A stretch of DNA of 64,000 nt, taken from the NCBI GenBank assembly GCA_004794785.1, contig SJOL01006486.1, positions 751,586 through 815,585 on the forward strand, written 5' to 3'. The position numbers and the translations under genes are program-made. This stretch comes from Opisthorchis felineus. Taxonomy: Eukaryota > Platyhelminthes > Trematoda > Opisthorchiida > Opisthorchiidae. The first letter of the stretch is position 1; each line of letters opens with the position of its first letter. The notes below the pieces were generated by a model, which was given only the letters and a program-made list of their open reading frames with translations, searched no databases and was not told the origin of the DNA. Below, in pieces: positions 41,601 to 55,210 of this stretch.

Positions 41601-44600
41601 ACGGATCGCAAGCAGAAACCACCAGCCTCTGTTCAAAATGATAAATTCCACACCCCGATTTCCATATCTCTCCCCCCACCAGCGAAATATATCTCATCTC
41701 TGTAATTGCCCTATTTAGCATCTTCATGCCCTTTAATAAGGTTGTTTTTGTCAACACATTTTGCTTCATTTCGATTCCACACTTACCTTTGACGATAACA
41801 AGCCCCCATCGCATTGATGATCAGCATCGTTCATTAGAAGTTTTCCTTCTACCTGTCTATAACATTCATCCTCAACTCTAGGAAATATAAATTCAACAGC
41901 AAGAATAGAAACTTCATGAATAGGGGTTCAATAGTGCTCCTGTTATGCATGTTTCATTGATTGATTATCATCTTGTAGAACAAGCTCCCGGGGACGAGAT
42001 TCAAAAGCGTAGGAAACACACGGAACTTGCATGGGACCAGGAACCAGGAAAAGACCTTACAAACACACCGGTTGATCTGCGCTTTCTTGATACGGCTGAA
42101 TGAAGCTCAAGCGTTGGTCACGAATTAGGTATGACTAGACCGCTCCCTCTGACAGAACAAAAGAGAAAGCATCCACCTGGTCGAGCAATAGTTTGAGAAT
42201 CTGTTTCAATGTGTAAAGCTGAACAAAGCGTACACACTGAACTCATCTTTTCAACCTCATTTCAGTTGACCAAAAAGCATCAGTGTGAATGTTTTCAGTA
42301 GTCGTATACTAGTCAGCGGTGTTACTGTAGATCAGATGCTTCATTTGCGTTCATGCCGCTGAAGTTATTATTTCTGCTGTTGAGTTCATGACGCCTTCAG
42401 TTGAAACTGAAAGGGCACAATGTTAGACGAAAGCCATCAAATTCAGGAGCCTCGTTACGGATTCTAAGTTGCCTCATTCGTAATTTCTGATAATCAATCC
42501 AAGTATGGTTGTATATATATTGCATTCAACATTTTTGGTGCACCAACATCCCGCAGTGAACAAATAGGGTAAATCCATAGCGGACACCTCATAGCAATCC
42601 GCCTGAAGTTCGGAGTCCTGTTGTTACTATAAGTATGTGCTCGTTCAGTAAGATCTGCAACAGAATAGTGATGAAAGTGACCAAACAGGGACGATCGGTG
42701 AAAAGTTGTGTTTTTTTTCTGTATATTTCGCATCCTATGTTTAATATACCCGTCGTCCTAGTAGGTACTTTTGATTACAGCCTTCGCTGCCCAATCACCG
42801 GTATCCATATCAAGGTGGGCCGCATGCTCTAGCAGGCTTTGAACCAACTGACGCTCAAGCCTTGCTTGAGCACTTCACTGAGGTCTTAATATGACCATGT
42901 CACAGCGGTCAATCTGTAATTGTAAATCATGAATAGTATGAAACCTGATGCCGAAAGAGACCCATCATATATACCGGTCTGTCGTTCTAAACCAGTTGAT
43001 TATAGATGTACACTAGAAGCTGACCAACGGGTATACGATTTCCAATGCGACGCTTTTCGAAAACGTGAGTTAGGCGAACTTTGCGGAAGCAGATCGTCCG
43101 CCAGTTTACTTTTAACTACCTTTTGGAAATAGCAACTTACAGTTACTCACCAAAATCATCCCATTAGATTGAACTGTAGGACCAAGTTCCCTTATACGCT
43201 GACGTAAACTGCAGCTAAATGGCACGACGACAAATCCCATGGAATATCCGGTTGAAGGATGCAAGGTACACATCTTGGTGTGCCAAGAAGACTGCGGTTC
43301 GCGAGTTCACGTTGTCTGGTTTGCCATCGTTGCAGCGACTCTCATTATAAGACTAGGTATCTGTAATAAGCAACAGCCCTGATAGCGGTAGTTACAAACG
43401 TCAGCCGCCTAGTGCGAGGAACAACCGGTTTTATCCCAATAACTCCCATATGTACGTAATGCAGGATGCTAAAACCTAGTGAGGAAACCGTGAATCTTAT
43501 AGATAACGAAGGTCAATTAGATGCAGCAGCTCAACAATACAGAGACGGAACTGTCACAGTTGGGTATCAGTCAGATAAGTTATTCATCAACCCCAGTAGG
43601 GCAATGAGTCTACCAGAGTCTTGACGCTGTGTACCATTCGGTCTTTATCTGAGGTTGATTGTATATGATCAGTGAATTACGGAAGGGTATGGCTGAACAC
43701 AGCAAAGAAAGTAATGACCTTTCAACTGTATGTACAAATAAGTCATTCGTCATGTTTAAACTGAAAGTACTGCTTTACACTATTCTTTCAAACCATTGTA
43801 CGAATATGCCATTGATCATAAAATGCATGACGTAGCCAAACAGTTCACTTGTGTAGTTTGACCATCGCAGACGCACTCAAACGCACCTCATAGGCATAAA
43901 GGATAGACCAGCTATGCAGCAACGGAACTAGCGTATGGGTACCGGACTATCCACAACCATGCACATCGTGTACTTTTGCTGTGCTATGTAGATCACCATA
44001 CCGCGGGACCATTGGTTCATGTGCCAGACAGTTGATTCGAATAACAGCTTCGCAAGTGCGGTAAGAGCACAAGTTGATGGCAACGGAGACCTTAGTATAG
44101 TTTGTTCGGAAACTTTGCCTCAAAAAAATTCGGGACACGAGGAAAGTTAGCAGGATAGATTGCAGTTGCTTGGTCTTTGACCGCTATCCTGGTTTCTGTC
44201 ACAGGTATCCCTGTTGTTCTGTCCATTCAAACATGTTTCATATGTTAGTAAGGCTATAGAAACATTTGTGGCTAGCATTTTACTTTTTTGGCCTTAAAGC
44301 CCGATGCAAAACGCTATTCCATTAGCTTAAGAGTTTTGCCTTTTCTGTTGTTAACGAGATCTTTTAAGCCATAGCACCCAGGAAGGTCTAAATCAATGGA
44401 TCTCTGTAAGTCATAAAGTTGATGAGGCCAGAATACTATCACAACACAACAAACAAGCATACCGAGTAAGTGATTCCGGTGCTTCTGTCAGACTGTGCAC
44501 TAAGCCTATGAAACAAAGTCCAAAAATAGGATTCAGCTCTCATACAGGGAATGATCCACTTTGTCACAGAACCAATGTCGGACTAGAAGGGCAAGCGCGA

Positions 44601-47600
44601 GAATATGCATATTTCTCTGTTTGGCCAGTTCACCTTGTTTGACCACTCAAACCGAAAACCTGGATAGCCCCAATTTATTCAGACTGTCCGCATGACTGAA
44701 CTCCACTCCTAGACCCTTACAACTGAAACTGTGTCGGTTTTGACTACCAGTAACTTATTCACTGAATTTCGACTCATTACTTTCTGTTCAGTACATTCTT
44801 TCGCGTGGTTTTCCTTACTTAAAATTGAGAAAAATGCTCACGTAGTTCGTCTCGTTCTGGCAATTTCTAATCGAATGATTATGCATTTCGGCCGTGGAGG
44901 ACAGCGAGTTCTCTGGAGCTGCTACATGCCTAAGCATCTACTGAGTGTTGGCCTAAATGCTCACAAAGTTAAACATATGGGATTTATTGGGAAATAAAAA
45001 GGGTAGAACCATCGATGAGAGCACAACAACTTCGGTCCTTTGCCAGATAATTCAGAGCCAACAAGTCGAAACGGCGATCGCCGTCGAGCCCGAACTGGGC
45101 ACAGCGAGAAAAAGCTTTATCATCTCAACCAAAACACTACTCGGAATTTTTTATCGAAAAGAGTTAATCAATAAGATCGGGTTTTGATTCACTTAATTAG
45201 CATGTGGATCAAAAGTCTCTTTGCTCAGTGGCAGTGGTCGGCATGTAGTGTCCACCATAAAAAATAGCATTCCAGGAATCACCTGACTTAGTCAATCATG
45301 AAAATTATCTGGTTCTAAATGAACAGCTATTTTTTAACATCTTAACATAACAGCTTACGCCGGAAACTACCCAAAACGAAAGGGTCAATGGGGGGTTGTG
45401 ATAAATGGAGTCGTACAGGATGGTGAACTGGGGTTACGAAAGGATACCGGTCGTGGTTTGGAGTAGTTGGATCAACGCTCTTAAACCGCCGTGATCTAGC
45501 CGCACAGGATATTAGGCTGTTTGAAAATCTCGCTGTTCAGGGCAGGACAATGTTCCACTTTTGACTGTGTGACCAGTACACAGTGTAAAAAAGCCGGTTG
45601 TTCATACACAGACAACTTCGATTTTACTATACTTCAAATCCACGGAACGACCCCAGACTTACGACTTCTACACCACGTTGCCTTTCAAGGACGGTAAAAG
45701 CCTTGGCCGAATGACGCTTTTTCCATAGTCGTCTGTAAGGTGAATCCTACTCGTGGTAATTGGATGAAGCATCGGAATCCAGTAGCTGTTGAGCAGGAGA
45801 CCCTAAATACTACCGTCACAAACAATACGCCATCCAACCCGTGGTGATAACAAATAAGCGCCTACTGTAAAACCATAAGTAATGTAAAATCCAGCACATT
45901 TTACACCGCCGAAATAGGCCATGGATCTTGATGGTTGATGAAATCGAACAGTATGAATGTTTTCTTGCCTTTTAGACTGTCACGGGGTGACGAAATCCTT
46001 TCCAGTAGTGGCCCAAAAAAGACTTTTGAACAACAAATTGCTCTTGTGCTGAAGACTAATACATCGAAAACTAGACACAATTCTAGACACATTAGTTACT
46101 CTCCTTAAGAACGTTAGTTCGGTATTAATTTCAGTACACTAACCCAACCAAATTTAAGACGATAAAACGGATTCGACACGATTATTTATAATCATCTTTA
46201 CTCGATGTGCAATGTTTGAAGAGTGCATTGCTCCTGAACTCTAATTAAAATTCCTCGGTACTGAGCTTCAAATAAGTCAGGGCCAAACGGCAGTCTTGTT
46301 TGGCAAATATGTCCAAAATATTTGCCATCATTTGGAGACCTCTACTGAAGAAAAATTGAGTAGTACCAACCACATACTGGTCCACACTCGGGCTAGAGAG
46401 ACGGCATTCGGTTTTACTGTCATGATCGTAAGTGTATTCCCTATTGAATTTTCTTCACGAACCCTCATTTTTCAGTCGGCTTTTCTTGATGGATGATGTG
46501 CAGAGCAATGGCGATTGGGAGAAACCCTCCGCCCACTACGCTGTGACATCATGGACTGAAGCACCCAGGTCGATCATTGGCCTCTCCAAAAGCTCTACAA
46601 AATTCTCTCTATTCTCGAGCGGCAAATTCCCCTTTGAAGTAGATGTAGCATAGAAATTATTTGATCGATTCCCTGGGAGGTTTTGCCAACATAAGTCAAT
46701 TTTTCACCGCAGTTGCAATCTTGTCTCACTCAGTTTCCAGTTTAGGTCTAGCATATGGAAAGCTTCTTTCCCCACTCCCTTCAACTCGTTACTGAAGATG
46801 GTATCTCCGTCTTATTCAAAGAACTTTAAAGCTAAGTGAAAAAGTTCAACAGAGTGGGTGAGGCAATTTTCAGGTTTTACTCTTGCAAGCTTAATTTGGC
46901 GGCAACCTGTATAATATTTTGAGATACCATAATACCACAATATTGGAATCCGAAAACGCATATCTCTGATATTCTCATTCGTCTATTATCATGATATGGT
47001 AAATTCTCTGTAGCACAGGGAATTTTCACACAGCACTGGTGTGAAAATTTAGTCAAATACTGTTTGAAAAAACGATATTACGATTTTTTTAATGTTGATT
47101 TTCCACGCAATCATTGCTTATTGGCAAATAAAAATTTGCCCAATCTCCATGCATCCATTAGAGGACGTCTGCCTGCAAAACGTAAGGTTTGCCTTTTAGG
47201 GCGACGAATGTAGGCATACTGATGTAGATTCGTAAACAAGCGAGCGTTGTTGTATGTCAACGATCTGAATGACTCATGGGTCCATGTACCAGTCAATTCA
47301 CAGGAAACACCCGATTAACTGCGCTTCAAATGAGCATCATATACGTATAATTGCAACACTCTTTTGCTAATCTCACCTCTGCTGTTCCAGGGCAAATAAC
47401 CTCGGAAAGGCGGAGGAATTTATGCTTTGTTTAATGCTTCTAACATAGGCGGCTTTTTACGCTTTGTGGAAAACGCGAAAAGACTTCCAGTTGAATGCGA
47501 ATATCTAGAAAGGTACAGGTGGTCCAGCTTTACCTGCTCAACTCCAGACAAGGTGAAATAAATGACGGTGTGACTGTAGCCCAAAAAACCTTCAGTCCAG

Positions 47601-47940
47601 ACAGGTATTATGTAACACTACGCATTCATTTTAGTTTCCCCTGACTTGGCGCCATCCAGCCACCATTGGCTGATCAATGCTTTGGTTGATCACTTTTATA
47701 CAGGATATGGCACCACCATCTTCCAGTCATGTAGCTCATATCAGTTTATCCCATGATGACCTAGGAGAGCGACCTCTGATGCAAGGTCCAAGCGGCTTAG
47801 CTTTCTGATTTTCTGAGCAAGTTGCTCGCAAATTCCCAGTAGCGGAGAGCTTTAGAAGTTACGATTGAGATCTGTCCCCGTTAGGAAAGTCAGCCTACAC
47901 TGAATAGTTGAAGAACACTGAACGGCGGTTTGACCTTTAC
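38600..47940. other. No gene confidently recognised
   Basis: Frames here are 60-130 codons and unassigned. The most protein-like are 39829-40206 (-) and 42929-43064 (+), which contains SYIPVCRSKPVDYRC and ends at a good donor aaac|gtgagt. Neither could be placed in a family or chained to other exons. Confidence 0.3.
47021..47049. repeat. 11-bp perfect inverted repeat (hairpin)
   Basis: aattttcacac (47021-47031) and gtgtgaaaatt (47039-47049) are exact reverse complements around a 7-base loop. No gene end or T-run marks it as a terminator. Confidence 0.85.
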
Positions 47941-47949
47941 AGGAAAATG

Positions 47950-48115
47950 TTACGAATCTCCATGGAAATTCAAATCCGAAACCTTCCGGTTAGTGACTGA
48001 GATCGATCGTTCCGGGGATTCCGGAGGTTGCGCGCTACTCATGATCCCGAAATCGAATTGAAACAGTCCAACAGCGGTTCTTGACTTCACAGTATAGACG
48101 GACTTCATTTTCACA
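47950..48115 (+). mobile_element. SINE family H2, degraded copy 2
   Basis: The body contains ctcatga (48038-48044, one change from CTGATGA), tcccgaaatcg, gaaac (48060-48064), acagcggttcttgacttcac, then gacggacttcat. It aligns with copy 1 from the core through the tail. The tRNA-like head is only partly recognisable. Confidence 0.45.
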
Positions 48116-48119
48116 ATGA

Positions 48120-50300
48120 AATTTCAGGATCTTCTCGACTAACAAATACACTATGGGCTATTTAAATGGTTCTGTGACAGTGTAAGTGAAAAGTATCATT
48201 CAGTAGGAGGCAGACGGTCCGAATAGCTCGTTTTTATATAAATTCGTTAGCTTATCCGAGTTAAGCTGGATACCACACAAGGTACTCAGGAGTCCTTGCT
48301 AAGCTTGTATGTCGAAGTGGGTCCCTCCATAATAATTTGACAAAATCTGTTGGGATAGATGCCTATAACCAAATCATTGTTGGTTAGATATGGAAAACTT
48401 TGATATCGATTACGTGGCTTCACCTCAAGCCGTAACGAGATTCCTTATGGATTAGGCAAACCAGCATCCCATAGGATAAGGCCACCTTTCACACAACGCT
48501 GAGTTTGCGTTAACCAAGCTGCTTTCGGTTTCCAGCTAAGAATTGTATTCTGGCCACATTAGGTAAACACTGTATTTTTGTTCCATAGGTAAAAATCTCA
48601 TCCTAAAGCTACATCGTTTAAGTCCATGTGATGCACCACGGAATGCCTAGGCAACATTTATTCTGTTCATCCGGCTAAACACTATGTAAAATTGGTGTAT
48701 TGAGCTAACTTATCCCACACTTACTGCTATGGAAATGAACACTCGATATTTTCTTGAGATCACCTCCTAAAATCTCAACCAGTCTTTTCATTCTGAGTGC
48801 ATTCCTGTGCAAATTTCCATCGTAGACAGTAACAGGGATGAATCGTTTTCGTTTTCATCGCTCTCGTCAAAACGTTTTGTGCAGCAAATTCACTCAGCCA
48901 CTTTCCTCATAGAGGTATCGCGCTCTGTGAATGGTGGGCTGTAACCATTTAGTTACCAAGCTATTTTTGCACAAAGCTTGGCGCATGCCCCGGTGGATGC
49001 AAATACACCGAGACAAATCGGTGACAGAACGGATACGAACAGTCTATCACCTTTTTTACGAAATATTTCGTGTTTATTTGCTGTTCGGCTTCACTGATCC
49101 GAGGCGTTAGGATTAAAAAAGCTGAGAAGAGCTGATTATCTCCATTTGAAGTGACTGTACGTGTGCAGTAGGGAAGACAGTTGGCGTTGGTGCTTTTGGG
49201 AAATACCTAAGTAGGGAATGGACGATAGTGCAACAGTTACATGGCGCAGCAACGAGCAGTTCTCAGGTGAAAACCATAAATCATACACATAAGGCTCAAT
49301 CGTGGGTGAATCCAGTCCGCACGTCCTCACCAGAGTCGAAAAGCATGCTTGGATGGCCAGACATCCATTTTGGCTGTTTTCATCTGAGGGTCACCATTAG
49401 GAACACAGATCACGCAAATAACTGGACATACATCGATATACGCCATAAGTTATTTTCAGCAAGAGAATATCCGTCGGATAAGCGCTTGATACCGCATTAT
49501 TTCGCCGCACCCTGTTGCAAGGAATGTTCCTGCTCCCCCCCCCAAAGAAAAAAAAAGACAGAAAAACTTGTGAAAGCACCCAAATTTAAGTTGAAGTTCC
49601 GTTTAAATGTGCACTAGGTAGATACGTCTGGCATACTGTGTTTAGATGAAATGCAACACAAATCTTTGAAGCTAATAAACAGTTATTTCCGAATTAGAGT
49701 GGTTTGTCTCCCAATACTATTATAGACGCTTTTTCGTGCATAATAAGTTCAGCTGGCCTGTAGTTTAAGGGTGGCATTGCAAGTGAACTGGTATGATAGA
49801 AATTCACCATGACGTTCGAAAGTACAATTCTTGTGACAAAATGATGCATCACTTTCATCAATCGTTCCAAACTGAGACAAACACACAGATCAACAGTGAG
49901 TTTCTCAATTCAGCTGCTCCTGTGGAGCAATACAGACCGGCGGAACGAGGAGGAAGTTGCTACAGTGGACGTTTGAGAACATCCCATTTGGCCGGTCATA
50001 TGAGTTTGTGACCCGGCCTCGAATAGATTCTGGGTCGAAATTTGGCCTCATATACCAGGCTGGCTTAAGAATGTCAAGAAGAACAAGAGTCGGAATAGCG
50101 TGCACATTCAAATCCGTGGTGATCCATATTTATAGAACGGTCTTGTATATTCAAAAGGAGTTTGTGCATGCACCCACCAGGTTTCTATCACTCAGTTACA
50201 TATCCTTTTACCCGCACTCCAAATGATAGTTGGACAGGGCTTCAGAGCAAAAAAAACCCATGCGTATGCGCTGATATTGTTGTTCTCCGTTTTCTTGACT
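48120..50300. other. No gene confidently recognised
   Basis: A 129-codon + frame at 49228-49617 ends in a Lys-rich stretch encoded by an A-rich tract after a C-run (about 49536-49560). It has no recognised domain and is probably chance. Confidence 0.3.
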
Positions 50301-50307
50301 AAACGGT

Positions 50308-50520
50308 ATCCATGAGGCTGCTGAAAACTTTCAACAATCCACGACCACTTTTTACTTCCTTAGAGCTCATCAGGTAGGTGAATTACCCGAAATTTCGTCA
50401 ACCTTACCTTGTATTTGAATCCAAACTGGACGGGAGTGTACAAGTAAACTCTTTGTACACTAATTTCCATTTACCGAGAGATTCAACTGAATCCCAGCTG
50501 CAAATCCCCTCATACTTGAA
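50308..50520 (-). repeat. H1 repeat with decayed hammerhead
   Basis: H1 sequence from catgaggctgctgaaaactt through catcaggtaggtgaatta, tttcgtcaaccttac and tcaactgaatcccagctg. On the minus strand CTGATGA is intact but GAAAC reads AAAAA-like sequence and stem II is lost. Confidence 0.75.
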
Positions 50521-53500
50521 ATCAGTAACGTGTATCTCCAACCTGGAACTAAGCTTATCTAGTAGCAAAGGGTTTATCATGTTTGGGACTAAGTGGTATA
50601 TCGAGGGTCAGCGGGGTGACTGCATGAAAGCCTTGTGTTAGATGAACGCAGGTTCAAGAAGCAAAGAAGAAAATTAAGTACACTCTGCCAAATCTGAACT
50701 GCACATACAGTAATTGTATTATCACCGGTAGTTTAATATGGCTCGGTAGAGAACTGATTTGATAATTTCAAGAAAACCAAGATTTTAAGGATTGATGCAC
50801 TGATCGGTGAGTTGTTGAGCTTGTTCGAAAGGAAAAGACAGCTGTCATTTCTCGTTTTTTGATTATCTGAGCGATCTCTGACTCTTCAGATACCTTCGCC
50901 GTTAGCACGCTTCACCAGTGAAAAAGGCCACTCATCAGTCCCTATTGATTTGTACCATCGAGGACCTCGCGGTTACTCGTACCAATGAGGGTTTGCTAGT
51001 TAATGGCGCTTTCCAGAATTGTTCTGTTCTCGGAATGAATGTGATTGCAGCTTAAATGTTCAAAATACTAGCTAGGTGGCCTTTAGTACTCCAACTGGAA
51101 ACCTTTTCTGACTCATTTGGTCTCTATCTTATGTAAACCTTCGTGTCAGCCATCGACCTCGTCGTTTTTTGAATAGGAAGCCTACGGTTGCTTCTCACGT
51201 TACGGCCATGCACGCACAATGTATCCTGCTAATGTCCTGCTATCATTAGGTGCTCTGCAGCCCTTTGTGTCAATCAACAGGGTTCACTTCTTAGTGGTGT
51301 TCGAGACCACCCGATAATTTGGTCCAGGAACGGAATACAACCTCCTGGGAGACTAAAACACCTTTCTGTAATGAACATTGGATGTCCCCATGGTGCGAAT
51401 TTTTACTGAATGATATTCAGCATTTGCACCTCCCTACAAATGAATTCAGACTGCTGGTATAACGTATCGATTTGTTTCGAAAACCAAGAGGACAGATCAC
51501 TTGGTTATCACCAAACATGCACTCATGGATTCTTTTGTCTGAAGCCGGCTTTTCCTCGTAGCCACCCAGTGGAAATCAGCAGTTTCCCAGTATCAGCTAA
51601 AATGTCACATGTACGTTCATAAGACAGAGGCACGATCGGCTCAAGTAGATGCAAGTGAAATGTTCGGGTTTTTTATTCTGGCCGTCATAACTAAATGCGT
51701 GAATCAAAAGGTTTAAGGATCATGTTCAAAAACAGTTTGATTGAGCACTGACTTTTCCGATGTTAAAAGCAGGCGTTAGCCGAGGGTGAGGCTCTCCAAT
51801 TTACTGTCAACAAGTAAACCCTACAGTAAATAAATGGGTAGAAAAATTTTTACGTCTCTACAGGTCCCTACTAAAAATAAACTGAGGGCTATTAAGTATG
51901 CTAACAAGTCTTCGGTCAAGTCAGGTGAAACCGAATGGGGACATCCAATGAGTTGTGAGGACGACAGGTTTGCATAAGTCGTGCATTAACATGCAGTGTA
52001 TGCCTAAGGTAACAAGAAATCGTCCTTAAATTCCTTTTATACTCTGTCCAAAAACAAGTTTTTTTCTTCAAGAAACAAATAGGAGTAGGATATACGGATA
52101 TATACGGACATATATGAACACAGATCCAGAAATGAAACACTAAGAGGTGTTTCGGCTGTTCTCGTAGGCATTTCTTATTTAATCCACTGTCTCCAATATA
52201 CAAGCACAAATGAGTTGACCGATGCGACTGGATTTAGAAGAACATTTGAGGCAAACGCGTTGTTATATTCCACGAAAAAAATTCCGGATGTGAACCATGA
52301 GAGAGCCTTAAAGGTAATCTGCTCCAAAATATCTATTTACTACATCCAAACAGCAGGTCCACATTGGTTTAAGACACACCGAGCCCAAACATATAGCATG
52401 TTCAAGAGATGTTAATGGAACAGCTTCAAGCGACCAAGAAAATGTTCAAAAGTAGGGCACATGGTAAATCAACAAACACGCTGCCGTGGCATGGTAGAGT
52501 GATGAATCGAGGCGTCGAATTTTTGGCCGCCTTTCACTTAGTCTCTTTCTCCGCCCTAAAGTGAGAGAACAGCTACTTCCCTGGTATGACAACCTGCTTT
52601 GGCAACCTTATGACCTTTCTTACCTTCAAACTTTACCCATATCATGGCAAGCAATAAGTTGATTGATTTCGTGTACATGTATTTGTCCACGGTTTTTTGC
52701 CATCACAATACTCTGATTTGGTAATATGGCTACACTTAAATTTTGCCAATTGACTTATGATTACGTGAATTACAAACGGTGCCACCGGTTTTCATTTGTT
52801 AAACTGAGTTGCTGTGGTACAGTTTACTGCGTTAATTTTTGGTCCCTGGGTATAGACGCAGTAATCATCATCTGATTTTTTATCAGCACGAGACTCGCCT
52901 GGATAGATTGGTCTCTGACCTACGATATGAAGTTGTCACTGGTGCATCAAATACTGCAAACTGATAAGCCCTCGGGAGGGTTCGCCATCCTGAATCTTTT
53001 CTGGATTCTGTGAATCTGTCCTTTGCGATGCATTTCCGACAGCTTCCTTGGTGATTTACTCTTAGACCATACACTGCGTTCGCATCCATTCTATTTTTTG
53101 CTTTCTTTCGGGCCGAAGAATATCCTCCTATGATGTAAACTTAAAAAAGTGACTGATCTGAGCCGGTTCCACTGGTTCCGAGCAAGTCCTGGTTGCTGAA
53201 GGCAGTTTCGCTTAGCATGCCTACCGTTATATACAGGGATCAACCGCTCTGATTCTTCCATTTGGAGGTATATTTCGACACTCACTGCAACTGAAAGTCA
53301 GTCATTTAGTGGGAAAATTGCCAGTGAAAGTGCTAAAGTCCACAAAGTCTTGCTGCACTGGCCAACTGACGGTTGAGCATTATGGGATCCGCACCAGTCA
53401 TGTCCGCTTTTCCCACTTCATCCCAGATGTTTCACGCACCTCGGTAATTAGATGGTCAACACCGTTTGTGGCAACTGCTGCAGACAACCACTGTAGTTGA

Positions 53501-53631
53501 CTGTTTTATGTTATGGATAGAATCTCAGCGCAAAGCCACCTGGAACCGAGGTCACATAGTCCCCCTATTTCAGGATAACGACCGTTCAACTATCTGACAC
53601 TTAAGTCTTTCAATTACAATATTGTAGTGTT

Positions 53632-53764
53632 CATTCTGGGACTATGACGACGGTTGTTTCGGTCTGTGGTTACCACTGACAGTCTGGTCGCGATCCTGGG
53701 TATCGACTTTCTCCGACACCTGGTTGACACGCGTCGCCATCACGAGATTCTCGACTGTGATATG
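53632..53764 (+). pseudogene. Gypsy-type LTR retrotransposon protease remnant
   Basis: The + frame through 53638-53761 reads LGL, stop, RRLFRSVVTTDS, LVAILGIDFLRHLVDTRRHH, EILDCD. ILG-x-DFL with a following LVD...LD is the C-terminal signature of Ty3/Gypsy retropepsins (ILGADFL...LLVD). The active-site DTGA stretch expected about 90 residues upstream is not readable; tggaaccgaggtcac near 53541 could be its remains. An in-frame stop and missing flanks show it is dead. Confidence 0.5.
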
Positions 53765-53859
53765 AAAATGAAGTTAGGAGTCATGTACATAACACAAATC
53801 TATTGGCGACAAGTGTAGAAAGTAAGACTTGGTTTTATTGGGAGACCCAACTTAATTCT

Positions 53860-54130
53860 AGCTGAACCTCTCCTTTATGACGTTATTGAACTGAATGTGT
53901 TGCATAAAGGTCGACAAGATATTCTAGGCATTGCAACATATTTTCCTGGAGGAAGCTACTCGTAAAGTTGCTGCAAACTCTTCGACAGCCAACGACCGGT
54001 TTCACGCTTCTTGAGGCTCATCAGGTAGATGCAGCCCCCGAGGTTCCATCAACCTTATGTTCTACTTGAAGCCAAATTACACTAAATTTGCCACATGCAC
54101 TACTTTACACACTAATTTGGTTTCATCTGC
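53860..54130 (-). ncRNA. H1 repeat with near-intact hammerhead core
   Basis: The end of one H1 unit (agctgaacctctcctttatg to aacatattttcctggagg) runs directly into the start of the next (cgtaaagttgctgcaaactc). On the minus strand CTGATGA (54024-54018), GAAAC (54003-53999) and GTC are all present. Outer arms are cgtaaagttg (53961-53970) and caaccttatg (54050-54059), with two mismatches. Stem II is weakened (GCC opposite GCGT). It is the second-best hammerhead of the family. Confidence 0.65.
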
Positions 54131-54139
54131 ATACATTAG

Positions 54140-55169
54140 TAGTGGAATATGATTTGTCATGCTAGCATGTGCTCCATTTGTTTATAATTATTTGAATTAC
54201 ATCCTCACTAGACATTGTAGTTGGCAGGATAAAATGAACGCAAAAGAGAGTATAGGGCTGCGACAAACCTGTTTTCAAATATACGCTACTTAATTACATT
54301 CAACAGTATAGAGTGAAACAATAATTCGGGATATCCAAGTGGCGGCTTCAGCTAGTCATGGGCGGTCGTAAAAACACATGTACGTGAGGTATCCGTTGCG
54401 ATGGAGGTGAAAGTCCTAAAAAAAGCGTGCAGGTCACCTTCCTTCGAGGACGAGAAGAATATGCATTTCTACACGTGGAATTTTTATCGCTTAATTTTTC
54501 ATGGATTTCCATTCAGGTAATATAAAGAGCACCGATTAGTTCGTCGTCCGTGAACAATTACGATGAATTTGCAATTAACGGGCGCAAATATACCAACACT
54601 GCTGAAGAGTCCCGACAAATCAATCAATATATAGAATTCTACACAAACCCAGAAAAGTTTTCCAGCCGCCGTCCAAACCGGATCATCTGTCTCTGAAAAC
54701 AAACTCACCTTTTGCTAATCTGGAGTTTTGAGCGAACAATTCAGATAAACATCACTGTTGACGAGGAGCTTCCACAAAATGTCAAGCAATAGGCGTGATA
54801 TATCATTTACGTGTTTCTACTCGAAATGCTATCTCGGGTGATTTGAAGCCGAAATTAGACAAAAACAGAATAAGAATTGGATAAAGTCTAGTGTGTGTGA
54901 ACGTTGCTTGAACGCATCTTACATGTACACAATACTCCATCATCACCAATTACGTGATGAACGGCCGAAATATCCTACTCGAATTCTGAGTGCCAGGATT
55001 TACCCTCTATACAAAAATGTCAAAAGTATTCCGGGCATTGTGATCATAACCAGAAATAATTGTTCCTGTAGCTCTATGCAGACCCTGAGTTTCCAGAATT
55101 TCTCAAGGTGTCATGCGGTTACATCACACAAACAGTCTTGTCCAGTCTAACCGCAAAGATATGGTTCAA

Positions 55170-55210
<41 letters not shown>

